From assembly GCA_010672825.2 (NCBI GenBank), contig JAAHFU020000004.1, positions 620,001-684,000 of the forward strand: a DNA stretch of 64,000 nt, written 5' to 3'. Both the position numbers and the translations under genes were made by a program. Origin of the DNA: Leptolyngbya sp. SIO1E4. Lineage in GTDB: Bacteria; Cyanobacteriota; Cyanobacteriia; Phormidesmidales; Phormidesmidaceae. Every line of letters begins with the position of its first letter. Position 1 is the stretch's first letter. The notes beneath the pieces were generated by a model that had not been told where the DNA came from, ran no database searches, and worked only from the letters and a program-made list of their open reading frames with translations. Of this stretch, positions 1 through 10,103 are shown piece by piece.

Positions 1-204
1 ATAAACGGACGCATCACAAAAGTTTGATCTGTCCTACCGGCCTGGATGCAGCCGTTGTTTTGCAACAGTTGTTTACAGAGGAACTAAAGTTTTCAGGAAT
101 CTCTGGCGATCTAGCAGAAATACTGAATAGGTTTGTCTTAGTATCTACGTTCCCTGAGATTGCGATAGTCCGTCGGTCTTGATCTTTTCGTTCAAGAGGG
201 TCTC
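1..204. other. Upstream non-coding stretch
   Basis: No convincing reading frame is seen before the first gene. The last bases before the ATG at 205 hold AGAGGG, a plausible ribosome binding site, so the promoter of the three-gene group downstream should lie here. No specific promoter motif could be assigned. Confidence 0.4.
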
Positions 205-2142
205 ATGGTATCAACTTTTTTGATTGCCCGCCCCCAGCAGTCACCTGCTCGTATTTTCCCAGCGATCGCGGCTGATTTTTACACCCAAACGTTTGACTTA
301 GAAGCAGGGTCCCCAGACCAGCAGGCGGCTAGTTTCTTAGTCGCGTTGGCCTGCCGTGACCTGAGCCAGGGGAAACTTTTCCTGGCCCGCAATCTCAGCC
401 CCCAGGAACACCTGACCCGTTTACTGATCCAGCATCGACTCGGGTTTGAAGCAGAACTAGCGGCTTGCTGGCAGCGGGCAGATTTTTATTGGCAGCAGGT
501 CCAAAACCAGCTCAAATCTTTGATGCAGCGGGATGATTTGTGGGCAGTTTTAGCAGCCGATATCGCCCAGAATTTTCCCGAGGCTGACGTACTGAAAGAC
601 CCGGTTTTGCTCAGGCAACGGCTAGTCGAGGAGCTATTTATCGACACCCATTGTGGGTTTTACAACGGGCTCAGTTCGACGGATAAATCCGACGCAACTC
701 AATCTGAAGCGACTCAATCTGACGCAACTCAAGACCCGATTAAAAAAGGCAGCGCTCCTCAAAAGACCCCTCGAGATCGCAGCTTTGCCCACATCACATT
801 TGTCGAAGCGCTACTCCCCAATTCCTCTCTCGCCACAGACGCCTGGTTAACCCTACTGGCCTCTCCCTGGCAGCGGCAGATTGATCGCGATCGCACGGAG
901 AAAAACTGGCGAGCAGCGATAAAGCTCTGCCGCCATCGCTTGAGCCTATACCCAAAGTCCATCCCTTACCAGACCGAACTCGCAGAAGTGCAAGGGGCAG
1001 ACATTCTGGCAGGTTTGGAGAAAAGTGAGTCTGAGCAGCAGGCATTAACAAATGCGCGTCATTTAGAAAAGGGAATTCGGCAGTTTGAAACGCTGGCTCA
1101 AACCTACCCGCACAACCCCGTCATGTATGACTACTTGGGGAATTTGCATCATCTCCATGCCATTCAGCTCCTGAATGGCATACAGATTGCCCAAGGGCTA
1201 GTAGCGGTGGAAAAAGCGCTGGTATACGCCCCTTATCTCAAAGAAGCGCTGACCACCCGAGATCGTCTGGTTGAGGCGATGAATCAAATCCAGGCCTATG
1301 TGAAGCAAATGTTGGCCCAGCTTAAGCAACAGCCCAATGCTCGACTCAATGCCAAGGGGCAACGGCTGCAGGCCCAGGCCAAAAAAGGCTTTACCCAGCG
1401 AGATGCCTACCTGCAATCAGCCCAAGTCACGACGACTCAAGCGGCCCTGAAACTTGCCCAGGCCCTGCAGGTCTGGCACAAACTCTCCGGCCTGCCGCCA
1501 GAACCGACTGACCAACAGGCACTGGCGATGTATGACAGTCTGAGCCAGATTCTGCAGCAGCCCCCCCCCGATAAAGCTTCACTGCCTGACGAATGGCAGC
1601 GGGTTGGCCAGGCCCGATCTGAACTGGCCGCTCTGCCCTCCGAGCCCATCTGTGCTTTTCTGGAACAGCGCCTCTGGAACACACCGGCTGCAACGCCTAC
1701 CATCACACCGCCACCGCCACCGCCAGATGCCCCCCTGATTGTGCCGACCCAGACGGCACCACAGCCCAGCCATGAACCTTTTCTACCCTGGGTTTTCAGC
1801 CGTCAGCATTGGGGCTTAAAAACGCAGGTCGCAGTCGCGATCGCCGCTCTATTGACGGCTGGGGGCCTAGGGCTATACGAACTGTCTGTCCGCCACACCC
1901 GCGCCCGCGCCTATGACGCGATCTTGACCGCTGATCGGCAAAACCAACCCCTTGCCGTCATGGATGGCGCTGCCACCTTTTTGTCCCGCACTCCCCTCAG
2001 CGGCAAAGATGCCCGCGAAGCGCACGTCAAAAGCCTCTATACCGAGACCTTCGTCGATTGGTTTCTGCAACAGCCTGAATTACCAGAAGACAACACCGTC
2101 CAACATTACGCGAAACGCTATCGAGACCTGATGGAGGACTAA
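205..2142 (+). CDS. TPR-like protein with C-terminal membrane segment
   Basis: A 645-residue protein of unknown function. Residues about 240-360 look like helical TPR-type repeats, with patterns such as LYP..P and NP.M.DYLGNLH. A Pro-rich linker near 500-525 precedes one hydrophobic segment at about 535-555 (VAVAIAALLTAGGLGLYEL), leaving a roughly 90-residue C-terminal domain on the other side of the membrane. Around residues 163-177 a short DATQ/EATQ repeat comes from a 15-bp tandem repeat near 690-735. The start is supported by AGAGGG just upstream. It is 71 bp before the next gene, and the three genes 205-8487 look like one transcription unit. The TPR assignment rests on pattern only. Confidence 0.8.
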   Translation: MVSTFLIARPQQSPARIFPAIAADFYTQTFDLEAGSPDQQAASFLVALACRDLSQGKLFLARNLSPQEHLTRLLIQHRLGFEAELAACWQRADFYWQQVQNQLKSLMQRDDLWAVLAADIAQNFPEADVLKDPVLLRQRLVEELFIDTHCGFYNGLSSTDKSDATQSEATQSDATQDPIKKGSAPQKTPRDRSFAHITFVEALLPNSSLATDAWLTLLASPWQRQIDRDRTEKNWRAAIKLCRHRLSLYPKSIPYQTELAEVQGADILAGLEKSESEQQALTNARHLEKGIRQFETLAQTYPHNPVMYDYLGNLHHLHAIQLLNGIQIAQGLVAVEKALVYAPYLKEALTTRDRLVEAMNQIQAYVKQMLAQLKQQPNARLNAKGQRLQAQAKKGFTQRDAYLQSAQVTTTQAALKLAQALQVWHKLSGLPPEPTDQQALAMYDSLSQILQQPPPDKASLPDEWQRVGQARSELAALPSEPICAFLEQRLWNTPAATPTITPPPPPPDAPLIVPTQTAPQPSHEPFLPWVFSRQHWGLKTQVAVAIAALLTAGGLGLYELSVRHTRARAYDAILTADRQNQPLAVMDGAATFLSRTPLSGKDAREAHVKSLYTETFVDWFLQQPELPEDNTVQHYAKRYRDLMED

Positions 2143-2213
2143 CCCACCTCCCCCAATTCACTCCCGATTCACTCCCGATTAACACCGCCCTCAAAATTTA
2201 TCCGCTTATCTCC

Positions 2214-5200
2214 ATGAGAAAAACACTTCGTATCCTCAGCTATATCGGTCTGGCGATCGCAACGGCAGTGATGGTTGTTCTCTTCGCCAACGGCATTCCA
2301 GCTGGGCCAACGGGGTCAGCGGTGGCGCTGGCTCAACCCTTCGATGACTTCCCTGAAAATGAAACTCAGTTCATCGACTTTCGGCTAGATGAACTCAGCT
2401 TTGCCACCCTGACGGATCGGGAAAAAGAAGATCAGCTGCGAGATTGGCTCTTGTTTACCCTGGCCTCCGATCACAATCTGACGGCGAAGGAAGTGAATCA
2501 GAGCCTCTACGACCTCTCCACAACGCGGCATGGCTACATGGGGGCAGTCTCCAATTTTGAGTACGGCACGACGCGATCGCTCTACGTCGGGGAGGGTGAA
2601 GTGGCAGCTCTGATCCCGAGCGATCTAGAAGGGGGGCAGCGGGTAGATGCCCTCGCCCATATCGTTGATAAACACCGCAAAGACCTGGGTGAAGCGCCCA
2701 CCAGCATAGTGGTGTTCGAATATGCGTTGCACCCTGATCAGCAATATGGCCTGCTAACCCGTCGGGAAGTGTTAGAGGCTGAAACCCTGCTCACAGAGTC
2801 TGCAGGCTATGTGGAAACCCGCGTCAAGACCCTGAACGATCTGCAGCAGTTCATGGAGCAGATTGATGATCTCACCTATGCTCAACAGCGAGGGGACGCC
2901 CTAATTCTGGGAGGTCGCAAGCTTCAGGGTCGCCCCTATCGGGGGATTCGCATTGAAGATGTGGCTGCGATTTGGCAGTCAGAAGATAAAATTCGCCGCG
3001 ACTTTACAGCCTTTGAGGCTAAATGGAACGCCAAGCTGAATCAGGCTCCACTGCTAGAGCAAGCGCAGATTGAGGAGCAAGCGCATCAGGAAATGGTCGA
3101 ACTTGGCTTAGTCAGCGGCAGTGGGTTTTCCCTGGACCCAGTCTATGACTATGCAGCGTTCGCAGCCGCCTTCAATGAAATCAACCCAGGGTTGATGGAA
3201 TACGTCGCCAGCGGCGGCACCCCCATCACCGAGGAGGATATCCAAGCAGCCCAAGCAGGGCTCGAAAACGACACGGTTGTTCCCTATCTAACCCTGGTCG
3301 ATAAGCTCCAAGCTAGCGAGGATCTCCAGGCCCAAGACATTGGCGCTTTCCTGTTAGAAGCCGAAGATGCTTTCCGGTTTCAGCAAGCCCGATATGACGG
3401 TGACCTGCAGGGCACTGAAGTGGGCATGGTGCTGTTCTACACAGACTTGCTGGCAAAATTCTGGTCCCTCGACTACGGCAGCAGTACACCTCAGGAAGCT
3501 GTTCCCGGCTTTTTGCCCTCTAATCAGATCATGGGCAAACTGGCTTCAATTTATAAACAAGAAGCCATCGAGCTCTCCAGTACGCGGCTTTGGTTTGGCC
3601 CCCAAGATAAAGGCTTCCAAATTTCAGGGGCTGACAAGAGTCTGCTGTTTTCCCGTAACGCAACCCGGATCTATGCAGCCTCCTCAAATCCGCTTCAGCC
3701 TGGCGAAGAAACCACCGCCTCTGCCCGCTCTGCAGCCTTTATTGGTTGGTGGAATGACCATTACGAGGAAGTCGCGGTTTATGAGCCTGAATATGAGCGC
3801 CTGAACCAAATCATGAAATGGAGCTTGCTCATTAGCTGGCTCAACAATGCCGAACGAAGTGACAGACTCGAGTTCTTGAAAGAGGTCCAGGTTCAGCGTG
3901 ACGCCTGGTTCCCGAATTGGGCCAAGGCGAATCAAGATCGCCTCCAATTCAAAGCGTGGGACAGCGTTGGTTTCTACGAACCTGGGTATCTGGGAACCAC
4001 CACAGAAGCGATGCCCATCCTGTTCTCAGAAAGCTTCAGTTTCTTTGGCGAACCCGACTGGTACGTTTACGGCGGGGTTTCCCTAGCAGATGAAGCCCTC
4101 TTTCAGGGGCGCAAAGCGCTCTCTAGCGTCGATGATTTGGATACCCTGGCCTATCGTTCGACCATTGATTACAGCAGCATCAACGCCGTTGATGATCAGG
4201 TTCGTTTCACTACCTTAGAGGGAACCGCCTATCAACTATTTGATGAGCAGCCGACTTTGGCATCTGTCGCAGCCCAGGCTAAGGAGGGCAGCAAACTGCG
4301 CGGGCGCCTGAGCGAGCTAGCGAACCTGGAGTTTGTCCGAGATGTGGCTCTAACTGACGAGGGGCTTAACATCAGCACCTTTGTTGACGATACGGCCTTG
4401 GGGCAGCTCAAAACAGCCCGGACTGGCAATGGATTTAAGGTTGGCTGGCAGGGGCGCGCGATCGATGATGGTCAGCTGCTTGTCCAGCAGTTCAAGCAGT
4501 CTGGCCAGCCTCTAGAGACCTTCCTGCAAGGCAATCCCATGGTGGCTGCTGCCACTACGCCGTTAGATGACGGGAGCTATTTCATCAAATTACAGGGATC
4601 TGACGACTGGATGCAGATGGCTGCCGGTGGCGGCGGTCGAGATTTACCCCCTGACTGGCAGGCTCGGGTCGGCAGTTTTCCGGATGACCCCAGTGGCACC
4701 CATGACTTTGTTCTACGCTGGGTGGATGATGACGTTATTCAGAAGCGGTTGACCGAGGGGACGACCAGGATATTGGTCGATAATTTACCCGACGCGCCCC
4801 TAACGCCTGAAGCGCTGATTGTTACCTTAAAGCAGCGAAACTATCCAGCCGTGGCACAGCAGATTGCTGATGATCCTCAAAAGGTGCATGCCATTGCCCG
4901 TGCACACATCAAAGCAGAGTTGAAAAATATCGCAGCGCTGCGCCAAAACGGACAGACAGCTCGGGCACTGCAGCAGGTCGATGAACTCACCAATCTCTAT
5001 GGCAACCAGCCTGATTTAGTGTTGCAGAAGGCCCTGCTGGATATGGAGCGTCAGCGGCTCCTGATTCGCCGGATTGACCCTGATAGCCCAAGGGCTGATC
5101 TGACCGCTAGCCAGGAGGACTTTTATAACGCCGTCAGCGATATTTTCAGCGGGGCTGATGAGGGCGCCCAGTTCAACGCTTTGATGACAGACGACGAGGT

Positions 5201-5534
5201 GATTTACATCCAAGACTCCCCGGCCTTCAACAATGTTGACCCCACCAATCCCATTGATGATGCGTTTCCCTTTGGGTCTGAGGCCCGTGTCTACCGGCTG
5301 GAATCCGGGAGCATTGGCGATGCCCATATTGGCGGTGGGGGGTATGACGAGCCGGTCGCTGCTTTTCTAACCGGTAGCGATGGCTCTACTGGAACCTCCA
5401 ACACGTTTAACCTCAAAAATCACACCAATATTCCCACCGGTGGGGGAGCCCCTGGTGAAGACTGTGAAGTCGGGGCAGAATCCCCCTCCTGCCCCCGGGA
5501 TGTCTATGTCGTGATCGACGAAACAACCCTTTAG
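2214..5534 (+). CDS. Large secreted hypothetical protein
   Basis: An 1106-residue protein I do not recognise. The N-terminus has a basic start (MRKTLR), a hydrophobic core and an ALA-QP site near residue 40, fitting a Sec signal peptide or a membrane anchor. The body is soluble, acidic and Gln/Leu-rich. The last 110 residues are Gly/Asp-rich with two or more Cys residues (DCEVGAESPSCP). It sits 10 bp before the CHAT-protein gene, so the two are probably co-expressed. A role as sensor or partner of the CHAT protein is inferred only from this position. Confidence 0.75.
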   Translation: MRKTLRILSYIGLAIATAVMVVLFANGIPAGPTGSAVALAQPFDDFPENETQFIDFRLDELSFATLTDREKEDQLRDWLLFTLASDHNLTAKEVNQSLYDLSTTRHGYMGAVSNFEYGTTRSLYVGEGEVAALIPSDLEGGQRVDALAHIVDKHRKDLGEAPTSIVVFEYALHPDQQYGLLTRREVLEAETLLTESAGYVETRVKTLNDLQQFMEQIDDLTYAQQRGDALILGGRKLQGRPYRGIRIEDVAAIWQSEDKIRRDFTAFEAKWNAKLNQAPLLEQAQIEEQAHQEMVELGLVSGSGFSLDPVYDYAAFAAAFNEINPGLMEYVASGGTPITEEDIQAAQAGLENDTVVPYLTLVDKLQASEDLQAQDIGAFLLEAEDAFRFQQARYDGDLQGTEVGMVLFYTDLLAKFWSLDYGSSTPQEAVPGFLPSNQIMGKLASIYKQEAIELSSTRLWFGPQDKGFQISGADKSLLFSRNATRIYAASSNPLQPGEETTASARSAAFIGWWNDHYEEVAVYEPEYERLNQIMKWSLLISWLNNAERSDRLEFLKEVQVQRDAWFPNWAKANQDRLQFKAWDSVGFYEPGYLGTTTEAMPILFSESFSFFGEPDWYVYGGVSLADEALFQGRKALSSVDDLDTLAYRSTIDYSSINAVDDQVRFTTLEGTAYQLFDEQPTLASVAAQAKEGSKLRGRLSELANLEFVRDVALTDEGLNISTFVDDTALGQLKTARTGNGFKVGWQGRAIDDGQLLVQQFKQSGQPLETFLQGNPMVAAATTPLDDGSYFIKLQGSDDWMQMAAGGGGRDLPPDWQARVGSFPDDPSGTHDFVLRWVDDDVIQKRLTEGTTRILVDNLPDAPLTPEALIVTLKQRNYPAVAQQIADDPQKVHAIARAHIKAELKNIAALRQNGQTARALQQVDELTNLYGNQPDLVLQKALLDMERQRLLIRRIDPDSPRADLTASQEDFYNAVSDIFSGADEGAQFNALMTDDEVIYIQDSPAFNNVDPTNPIDDAFPFGSEARVYRLESGSIGDAHIGGGGYDEPVAAFLTGSDGSTGTSNTFNLKNHTNIPTGGGAPGEDCEVGAESPSCPRDVYVVIDETTL

Positions 5535-5544
5535 AGAAACACCC

Positions 5545-8487
5545 ATGGAATCTGTTCGCGATAGCCAAGCAGCCCTTGAGGCTGCGGTCGAGACCGCTGA
5601 ACTCAAGCGCAGTCGGGGCGATCTGCCTGGGGCCTATGCTGACTATCAAGCCATCGTGGCCGAAAGATTGGGGGCAGACTATAGCGCTGCTGATTTGTCT
5701 ATCCTCCAGTCCTTAGCGGATCTGGCAGCGCTCTGTGGGCATTTTCGAGCGGCGGATGATGTGTTGATTGGCCTGGTTGGCCTGTGCCAGCAGGCCAAGA
5801 ACGTTCATCGAGCCGACTATGCGACCCTAAAGCGAATTCACCTGGCGCTCGATCGCGGTCATCTGCGGCAGGCGATGACGCTATTTGAGGACATGGCCGC
5901 CCGCATCGGGTCGATTCAAGCCATTGACATCACCCCTCAGGGGCTGCTGACCTGGGAAGCCAAGTGCCGCTGGCCCAACACCGATACCGCTGATCGGACT
6001 GTCCTCTTTACACTGCTGTATCTAGAGATGGGGCGACTGCTGAGTGCGCTAGGGCAGTATCGGGATGCCCTGGAAATGCTGAACCGGGGGCTGACCCATG
6101 CTACGCCGGGTGATTCTCAAACAGCCCCTGTGCTGGCGCGGCGGCTGGTGTCCTGGTTTCAACTCGCCATTGGTCGAGCTTGCCTGGAATCGGGCTTGCT
6201 GCCAGAGGCTGAGGCTGTTTTAGAAGCGCTAAAAGGGTTTTTAGGGTCTCCACAGGCGCGATCGCTACGCATCCAGTGGCATACTTTGGCGGGCAAGTTA
6301 GCCCTATTGCGGGGTATTTTCGGTGAGGCGTTGAGTCATTTTCAAGAGATTCTGACGCTTTGCCATCAGCTCAAGCTTCTACGGTGGGGTGTCATTGCCA
6401 GCCTAAATTTGGCCCAGGTGTTGATCCTACTCAACCAGAACCGCCTAGCCACCGATCACCTTGCCAGCATTGCCGCCGATGTTCAGCAGTTGCAAGATCC
6501 TCACCTGACCGCACGGCTAGCCTTGCTAAATCGCCTCAGCCAGGCGCGCAGTCAGTCTCTGGTGGCAGGCAGCACCCTCTCGGTGTCTGATTTACTGCAG
6601 GCAGAGACCCCGATAGAGGCTGAGCCGGTTGCCAATGAGGATGACTTTACGTTTGTGCGCACACAGTCGCCCAACTATCTCACGTTTTTTGAGGATCGCG
6701 TCCTGGAGTTCCAGTGGTCTCTCAGTCAGTCAGACCTGCCCAGGGCCGCTCAAATGCTGGCCCATATTCAGTCGGTCTTTGCTGACACCGACTCTCGGCT
6801 GATTCATACAAAAATCAAGGCGCTGCAGGGCATGCTGGCCTATTACCAGGGTCTCCACCAGCTGCAGGGGGGCAATTTTGAACCAGGGCAACAGCAGATT
6901 CGGTGGGCCGCTGTTACCCTCAATGAGGTGCGATCGCCCCTCGATAGTATGGGGCTCAAACCCGAGCGCTGGCAGGTGCAGCGCATCTTAAGCTGGTGCC
7001 TCATGCGAATGCAGAGTTCCTCCCAAGATCAGGAATTGCTGGCGGCAGAGACCACCCAGTTATTAGAAGACTTAACGGATTCCCTCTCCCCCGAGCAGCA
7101 AGTCATCTTCCTGCTGAACAAGTGGACGGCAGATGAGGAATATATCGCCACCCAAATCGTGCGGCTCAGAAAGCTCCAACAGCGCTTGCAGCAGGCCCCA
7201 TTTCACCAACGCCCCCGCGTATGGTGGCAACTCCTGCAGCGGCTCAATGCTCTGGTTAACCATATTGATGCCTATCGCGGCATCCTGGCAAAGCGAACCC
7301 TGCAGGCAGACACGGTCGCTGCCGTCTCACAACCGTCACGTTCTCTGTGGGCCCGCTTGTTCAAGCATCCCTGGCGTCGCGCCACCCTCTCGTTTTTAGT
7401 GCTGCCCGACCAGGTCTTTGTGGTTCGAAACTGGCGCTTTTGGTTAGACTTTTCAATCGTTCCCCTCACCCGGCTGGAGCTGCGTAACCTGGTGAAGCAG
7501 TGGTATGAGCCTTTAGAAACCACGCGCAACAGCCGGGGCATCAGTTTGCAGCCTGAACTAGACGAGACTGAGGAGACAAAACTTTCAGAAAAAAGCGAGG
7601 GCACGGCCCAAATCCTGGCGGAGAAACTCAACCTTTCCACGCTGCTGAGGCTGCCTAAATCCATTCGCCGACTCACCATTGTTCCTGATGATGTGCTGCA
7701 CATCTTCCCGTTTGCAGCCGTCCAACACCAAGATCACTACCTGGTAGAATCCTATGCCTTGAGCATTGCCTATGAGACATCCAACTCAGGGTCTCCTTTA
7801 TCCGCCCCTCAATCTGCTGCCCCTCGATCTGCAACGCAATCCCTGCTGGTAGGGGTCTCCCAAGGATCGGCCCAGTTTGCCGCCTTACCCGGCGTCAGGC
7901 AAGAAATAGACTCGATATGCCGCTGGCTGGCGCAGCAAAAAATGGTCCCGACCGTCATGGTAGATGCAGAGGTTGAAAAAACACGGTTGCTGACAGCATT
8001 ACCCTCAACGTCACTTCTGCATATTGCTTGCCACGGCATCTTTCAACATAACCGGGTCGATCAGTCTGGGTTAGTCCTGAATCCTCAAAGCACCCCGCCT
8101 GAGGTGCTGAGTTTAAGAGAAATCGCCAATGTAGACTTGGCAGGATTACGACACGTCACCTTGTCAGCCTGTTCTTCTGCAGATCACTTAGTCTTGCCGG
8201 GGCGCTGGGTAATTAGCCTGCCAGAGGCGTTATGGCGATCGGGTGCCCAAAGCATTCTGGGTAGCCTTTGGCAGGTCTACGACCAGTTGGCGATCGCGTT
8301 TATGCAGCAGTTTTATACATATCTGCAAACCCTGCCCCGCGACGAAGCCCTACGTCAGACCCAACTCGACTGCTTACATCAACGGCTACCTGGCAATGAA
8401 GGCATGAACACCCGTGATCTTAAATACTGGGCTGGCTTTAATCTGTACGGCGACTATGGTTTGCAGCCGCTAGCCAAAGCTCGATAG
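5545..8487 (+). CDS. TPR-CHAT domain protein (caspase-like fold)
   Basis: A 980-residue protein. The first 600 residues are helical with TPR-like repeats (GQYRDALEMLNRGL, AEAVLEALKGF). The C-terminal third is a CHAT domain, a caspase-related peptidase family. It has a candidate catalytic His in HIACHG (about residue 825) and a candidate Cys in LSACSS (about 873), followed by the usual GA.S.LGSLW block. CHAT proteins with TPRs are common in cyanobacteria, and some CHAT proteins elsewhere act as proteases in defence (the TPR-CHAT partner of gRAMP/Cas7-11). Here no CRISPR gene is nearby. Its neighbours are the secreted and TPR-membrane proteins upstream, in the same operon. Confidence 0.9.
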   Translation: MESVRDSQAALEAAVETAELKRSRGDLPGAYADYQAIVAERLGADYSAADLSILQSLADLAALCGHFRAADDVLIGLVGLCQQAKNVHRADYATLKRIHLALDRGHLRQAMTLFEDMAARIGSIQAIDITPQGLLTWEAKCRWPNTDTADRTVLFTLLYLEMGRLLSALGQYRDALEMLNRGLTHATPGDSQTAPVLARRLVSWFQLAIGRACLESGLLPEAEAVLEALKGFLGSPQARSLRIQWHTLAGKLALLRGIFGEALSHFQEILTLCHQLKLLRWGVIASLNLAQVLILLNQNRLATDHLASIAADVQQLQDPHLTARLALLNRLSQARSQSLVAGSTLSVSDLLQAETPIEAEPVANEDDFTFVRTQSPNYLTFFEDRVLEFQWSLSQSDLPRAAQMLAHIQSVFADTDSRLIHTKIKALQGMLAYYQGLHQLQGGNFEPGQQQIRWAAVTLNEVRSPLDSMGLKPERWQVQRILSWCLMRMQSSSQDQELLAAETTQLLEDLTDSLSPEQQVIFLLNKWTADEEYIATQIVRLRKLQQRLQQAPFHQRPRVWWQLLQRLNALVNHIDAYRGILAKRTLQADTVAAVSQPSRSLWARLFKHPWRRATLSFLVLPDQVFVVRNWRFWLDFSIVPLTRLELRNLVKQWYEPLETTRNSRGISLQPELDETEETKLSEKSEGTAQILAEKLNLSTLLRLPKSIRRLTIVPDDVLHIFPFAAVQHQDHYLVESYALSIAYETSNSGSPLSAPQSAAPRSATQSLLVGVSQGSAQFAALPGVRQEIDSICRWLAQQKMVPTVMVDAEVEKTRLLTALPSTSLLHIACHGIFQHNRVDQSGLVLNPQSTPPEVLSLREIANVDLAGLRHVTLSACSSADHLVLPGRWVISLPEALWRSGAQSILGSLWQVYDQLAIAFMQQFYTYLQTLPRDEALRQTQLDCLHQRLPGNEGMNTRDLKYWAGFNLYGDYGLQPLAKAR

Positions 8488-8663
8488 AAAACCCCTCCCA
8501 TTAGCAGGATGCCAGGCTTAAGCCGCCTCAGTAAACTGCAGTCATAGCCCTGGCCATTTATTCTTTGGAGCACTCTAAAAAACCGAGCGCTACTCTGAGG
8601 TTTAGCCCAGAATCAAACTGGCCCGCAGTCTCATCCTGAGTGGACTGACGACTGCCGTACCCC

Positions 8664-9728
8664 ATGAACAGAGGCAACCTACCCGTGAAATTTGGCAAGC
8701 TCGTCGGATTCGTGGCTCTGCTGCTGGGACTTTACCTGCTGTGGCGTATCCGGTTTATTGTGCTGCTAGCCTTCCTGGCTGTGGCTCTGGCCACACTGCT
8801 GAATCGGATTGTGCGACAACTCACTCGCTGGCGGCTGAAACGCGGGTTTGCGATCGCCTTCACCCTGATTGCCATTTCCATATTGGTTGCCGTGATTCTG
8901 ACGATTGCTGTACCGCCATTCGTTGAGCAGGTCCGCCAGTGGCTCAATCAGATGCCCCTTGAAGCAGCCCGCATCAGCCTCTGGATAGAGCAGCTAGACG
9001 ACCGAGTCCCGTTTGAGCTGTCTGAGGAAGTGCAGCGGTTGGACACGTTCATCCGCGATATCCCTCGACTGATTCAAGGCGTCTTCAGTAACTTCTTTAT
9101 ATTCTTTAGAGGCACGTTATCTTTTCTGGTCAATTTTTTGTTGGTGCTAGCGCTCACAATCATGCTGCTGGCCCATCCTAGAGCCTATCGACGTGCCTTT
9201 GTTGTTTTATTTCCTGAGTTCTATCGTTACCGCGTTCAAGAAATTCTGGATCATTGCGAAACCTCCCTGGTGGCTTGGGGGGTTGGCATTTTATTCAACA
9301 TGGCTGTGATTACGCTGATGAGTTTCGTCGGACTTGCCGTCATCGGCGTCCCCCTGCCCATTGCGAATGCGTCTATTGCTGGTGTCTTGACGTTTATTCC
9401 CAACGTGGGGCCGGTGCTTAGCGTAATTCCTCCAGCCATATTGGGCCTACTGGAAGCCCCCTGGAAAGCGATCGCTGTCATCTTCTTCTATATTGTGATC
9501 CAGCAAATCGAGGGTAACTTTTTGACCCCGCTCATTATGAAACGCCAGGTTTCACTCTTACCCGCCATAACCCTGCTATCTCAGCTTGTATTTGGCCTGT
9601 TGTTTGGCTTTTTGGGGTTATTCCTAGCGCTACCGATGGTGGTTATCGGTCAGGTGTGGCTGCAGGAACTCCTCGTCAGAGACATCATGGACAAATGGTC
9701 TGCAAAGGACGTCATCCCCCGTCATTAA
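8664..9728 (+). CDS. AI-2E family transporter (PerM/YdiK-like)
   Basis: A 354-residue polytopic membrane protein with about seven or eight hydrophobic segments and the family-typical layout. Two helices come first, then a soluble stretch rich in charged residues (about 90-140), then a C-terminal bundle with the blocks FIPNVGPVLSVIPP, QQIEGNFLTPLIM and LFGFLGLFLALP. Members are exporters or antiporters; their substrates vary and cannot be read from sequence. It is 176 bp after the CHAT gene and may have its own promoter. The length is normal for the family. Confidence 0.93.
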   Translation: MNRGNLPVKFGKLVGFVALLLGLYLLWRIRFIVLLAFLAVALATLLNRIVRQLTRWRLKRGFAIAFTLIAISILVAVILTIAVPPFVEQVRQWLNQMPLEAARISLWIEQLDDRVPFELSEEVQRLDTFIRDIPRLIQGVFSNFFIFFRGTLSFLVNFLLVLALTIMLLAHPRAYRRAFVVLFPEFYRYRVQEILDHCETSLVAWGVGILFNMAVITLMSFVGLAVIGVPLPIANASIAGVLTFIPNVGPVLSVIPPAILGLLEAPWKAIAVIFFYIVIQQIEGNFLTPLIMKRQVSLLPAITLLSQLVFGLLFGFLGLFLALPMVVIGQVWLQELLVRDIMDKWSAKDVIPRH

Positions 9729-9729
9729 A

Positions 9730-9822
9730 GCGGTTTGCATTCGAATAAAGCACAACCCCAGCCCCCAAACCCTAGCCCCTGTCTTGATCAAGATGTACTG
9801 CACTCGATTGAACAAAGCCATA
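9730..9822 (+). repeat. Diverged copy of the 96-bp dispersed element
   Basis: It shares the core CCCAAACCCTAG, CCCTGTCTTGA and TGTACTG, and an AACAAAGCCATA end, with the four full-length 96-bp copies elsewhere in the window, but has several changes. It lies just after the AI-2E transporter gene. Confidence 0.65.
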
Positions 9823-9864
9823 CTTAGCTCATCTGAACAGCGCCATAGCATCATGGTTCAACCT

Positions 9865-10032
9865 TCAAATCGAGGCGGCACTTTTAAGATGCTGAACCTT
9901 AATATTGCGCTTCAGGGCAGCTGCTAATACTCCAGAATTTTGCTGGGCAGCCCAAATTTCTAGATTCAGATTATCAATTTGCGCTTCGCGAATGGCGCTC
10001 GTGGCAGCGGTAATCACTTCATCGATGCCCAT
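9865..10032 (-). CDS. Small hypothetical protein or gene remnant (55 aa)
   Basis: A 55-residue frame with natural-looking protein composition (starts MGIDEVITAATSAIREAQID, ends KVQHLKSAASI). An in-frame stop lies a few codons upstream and no ribosome binding site was recognised. It may be the 3-prime end of a decayed gene, antisense to the upstream part of the WGxxGxxG gene. No family was recognised. Confidence 0.3.
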   Translation of the reverse strand: MGIDEVITAATSAIREAQIDNLNLEIWAAQQNSGVLAAALKRNIKVQHLKSAASI

Positions 10033-10103
10033 CTGCTGGCGAAGTCATTCAAGAGGGGGCAGAAAACGCCGCTCAAGAGGCTTCTGAAGCAGCGGGTGAA
10101 GCC

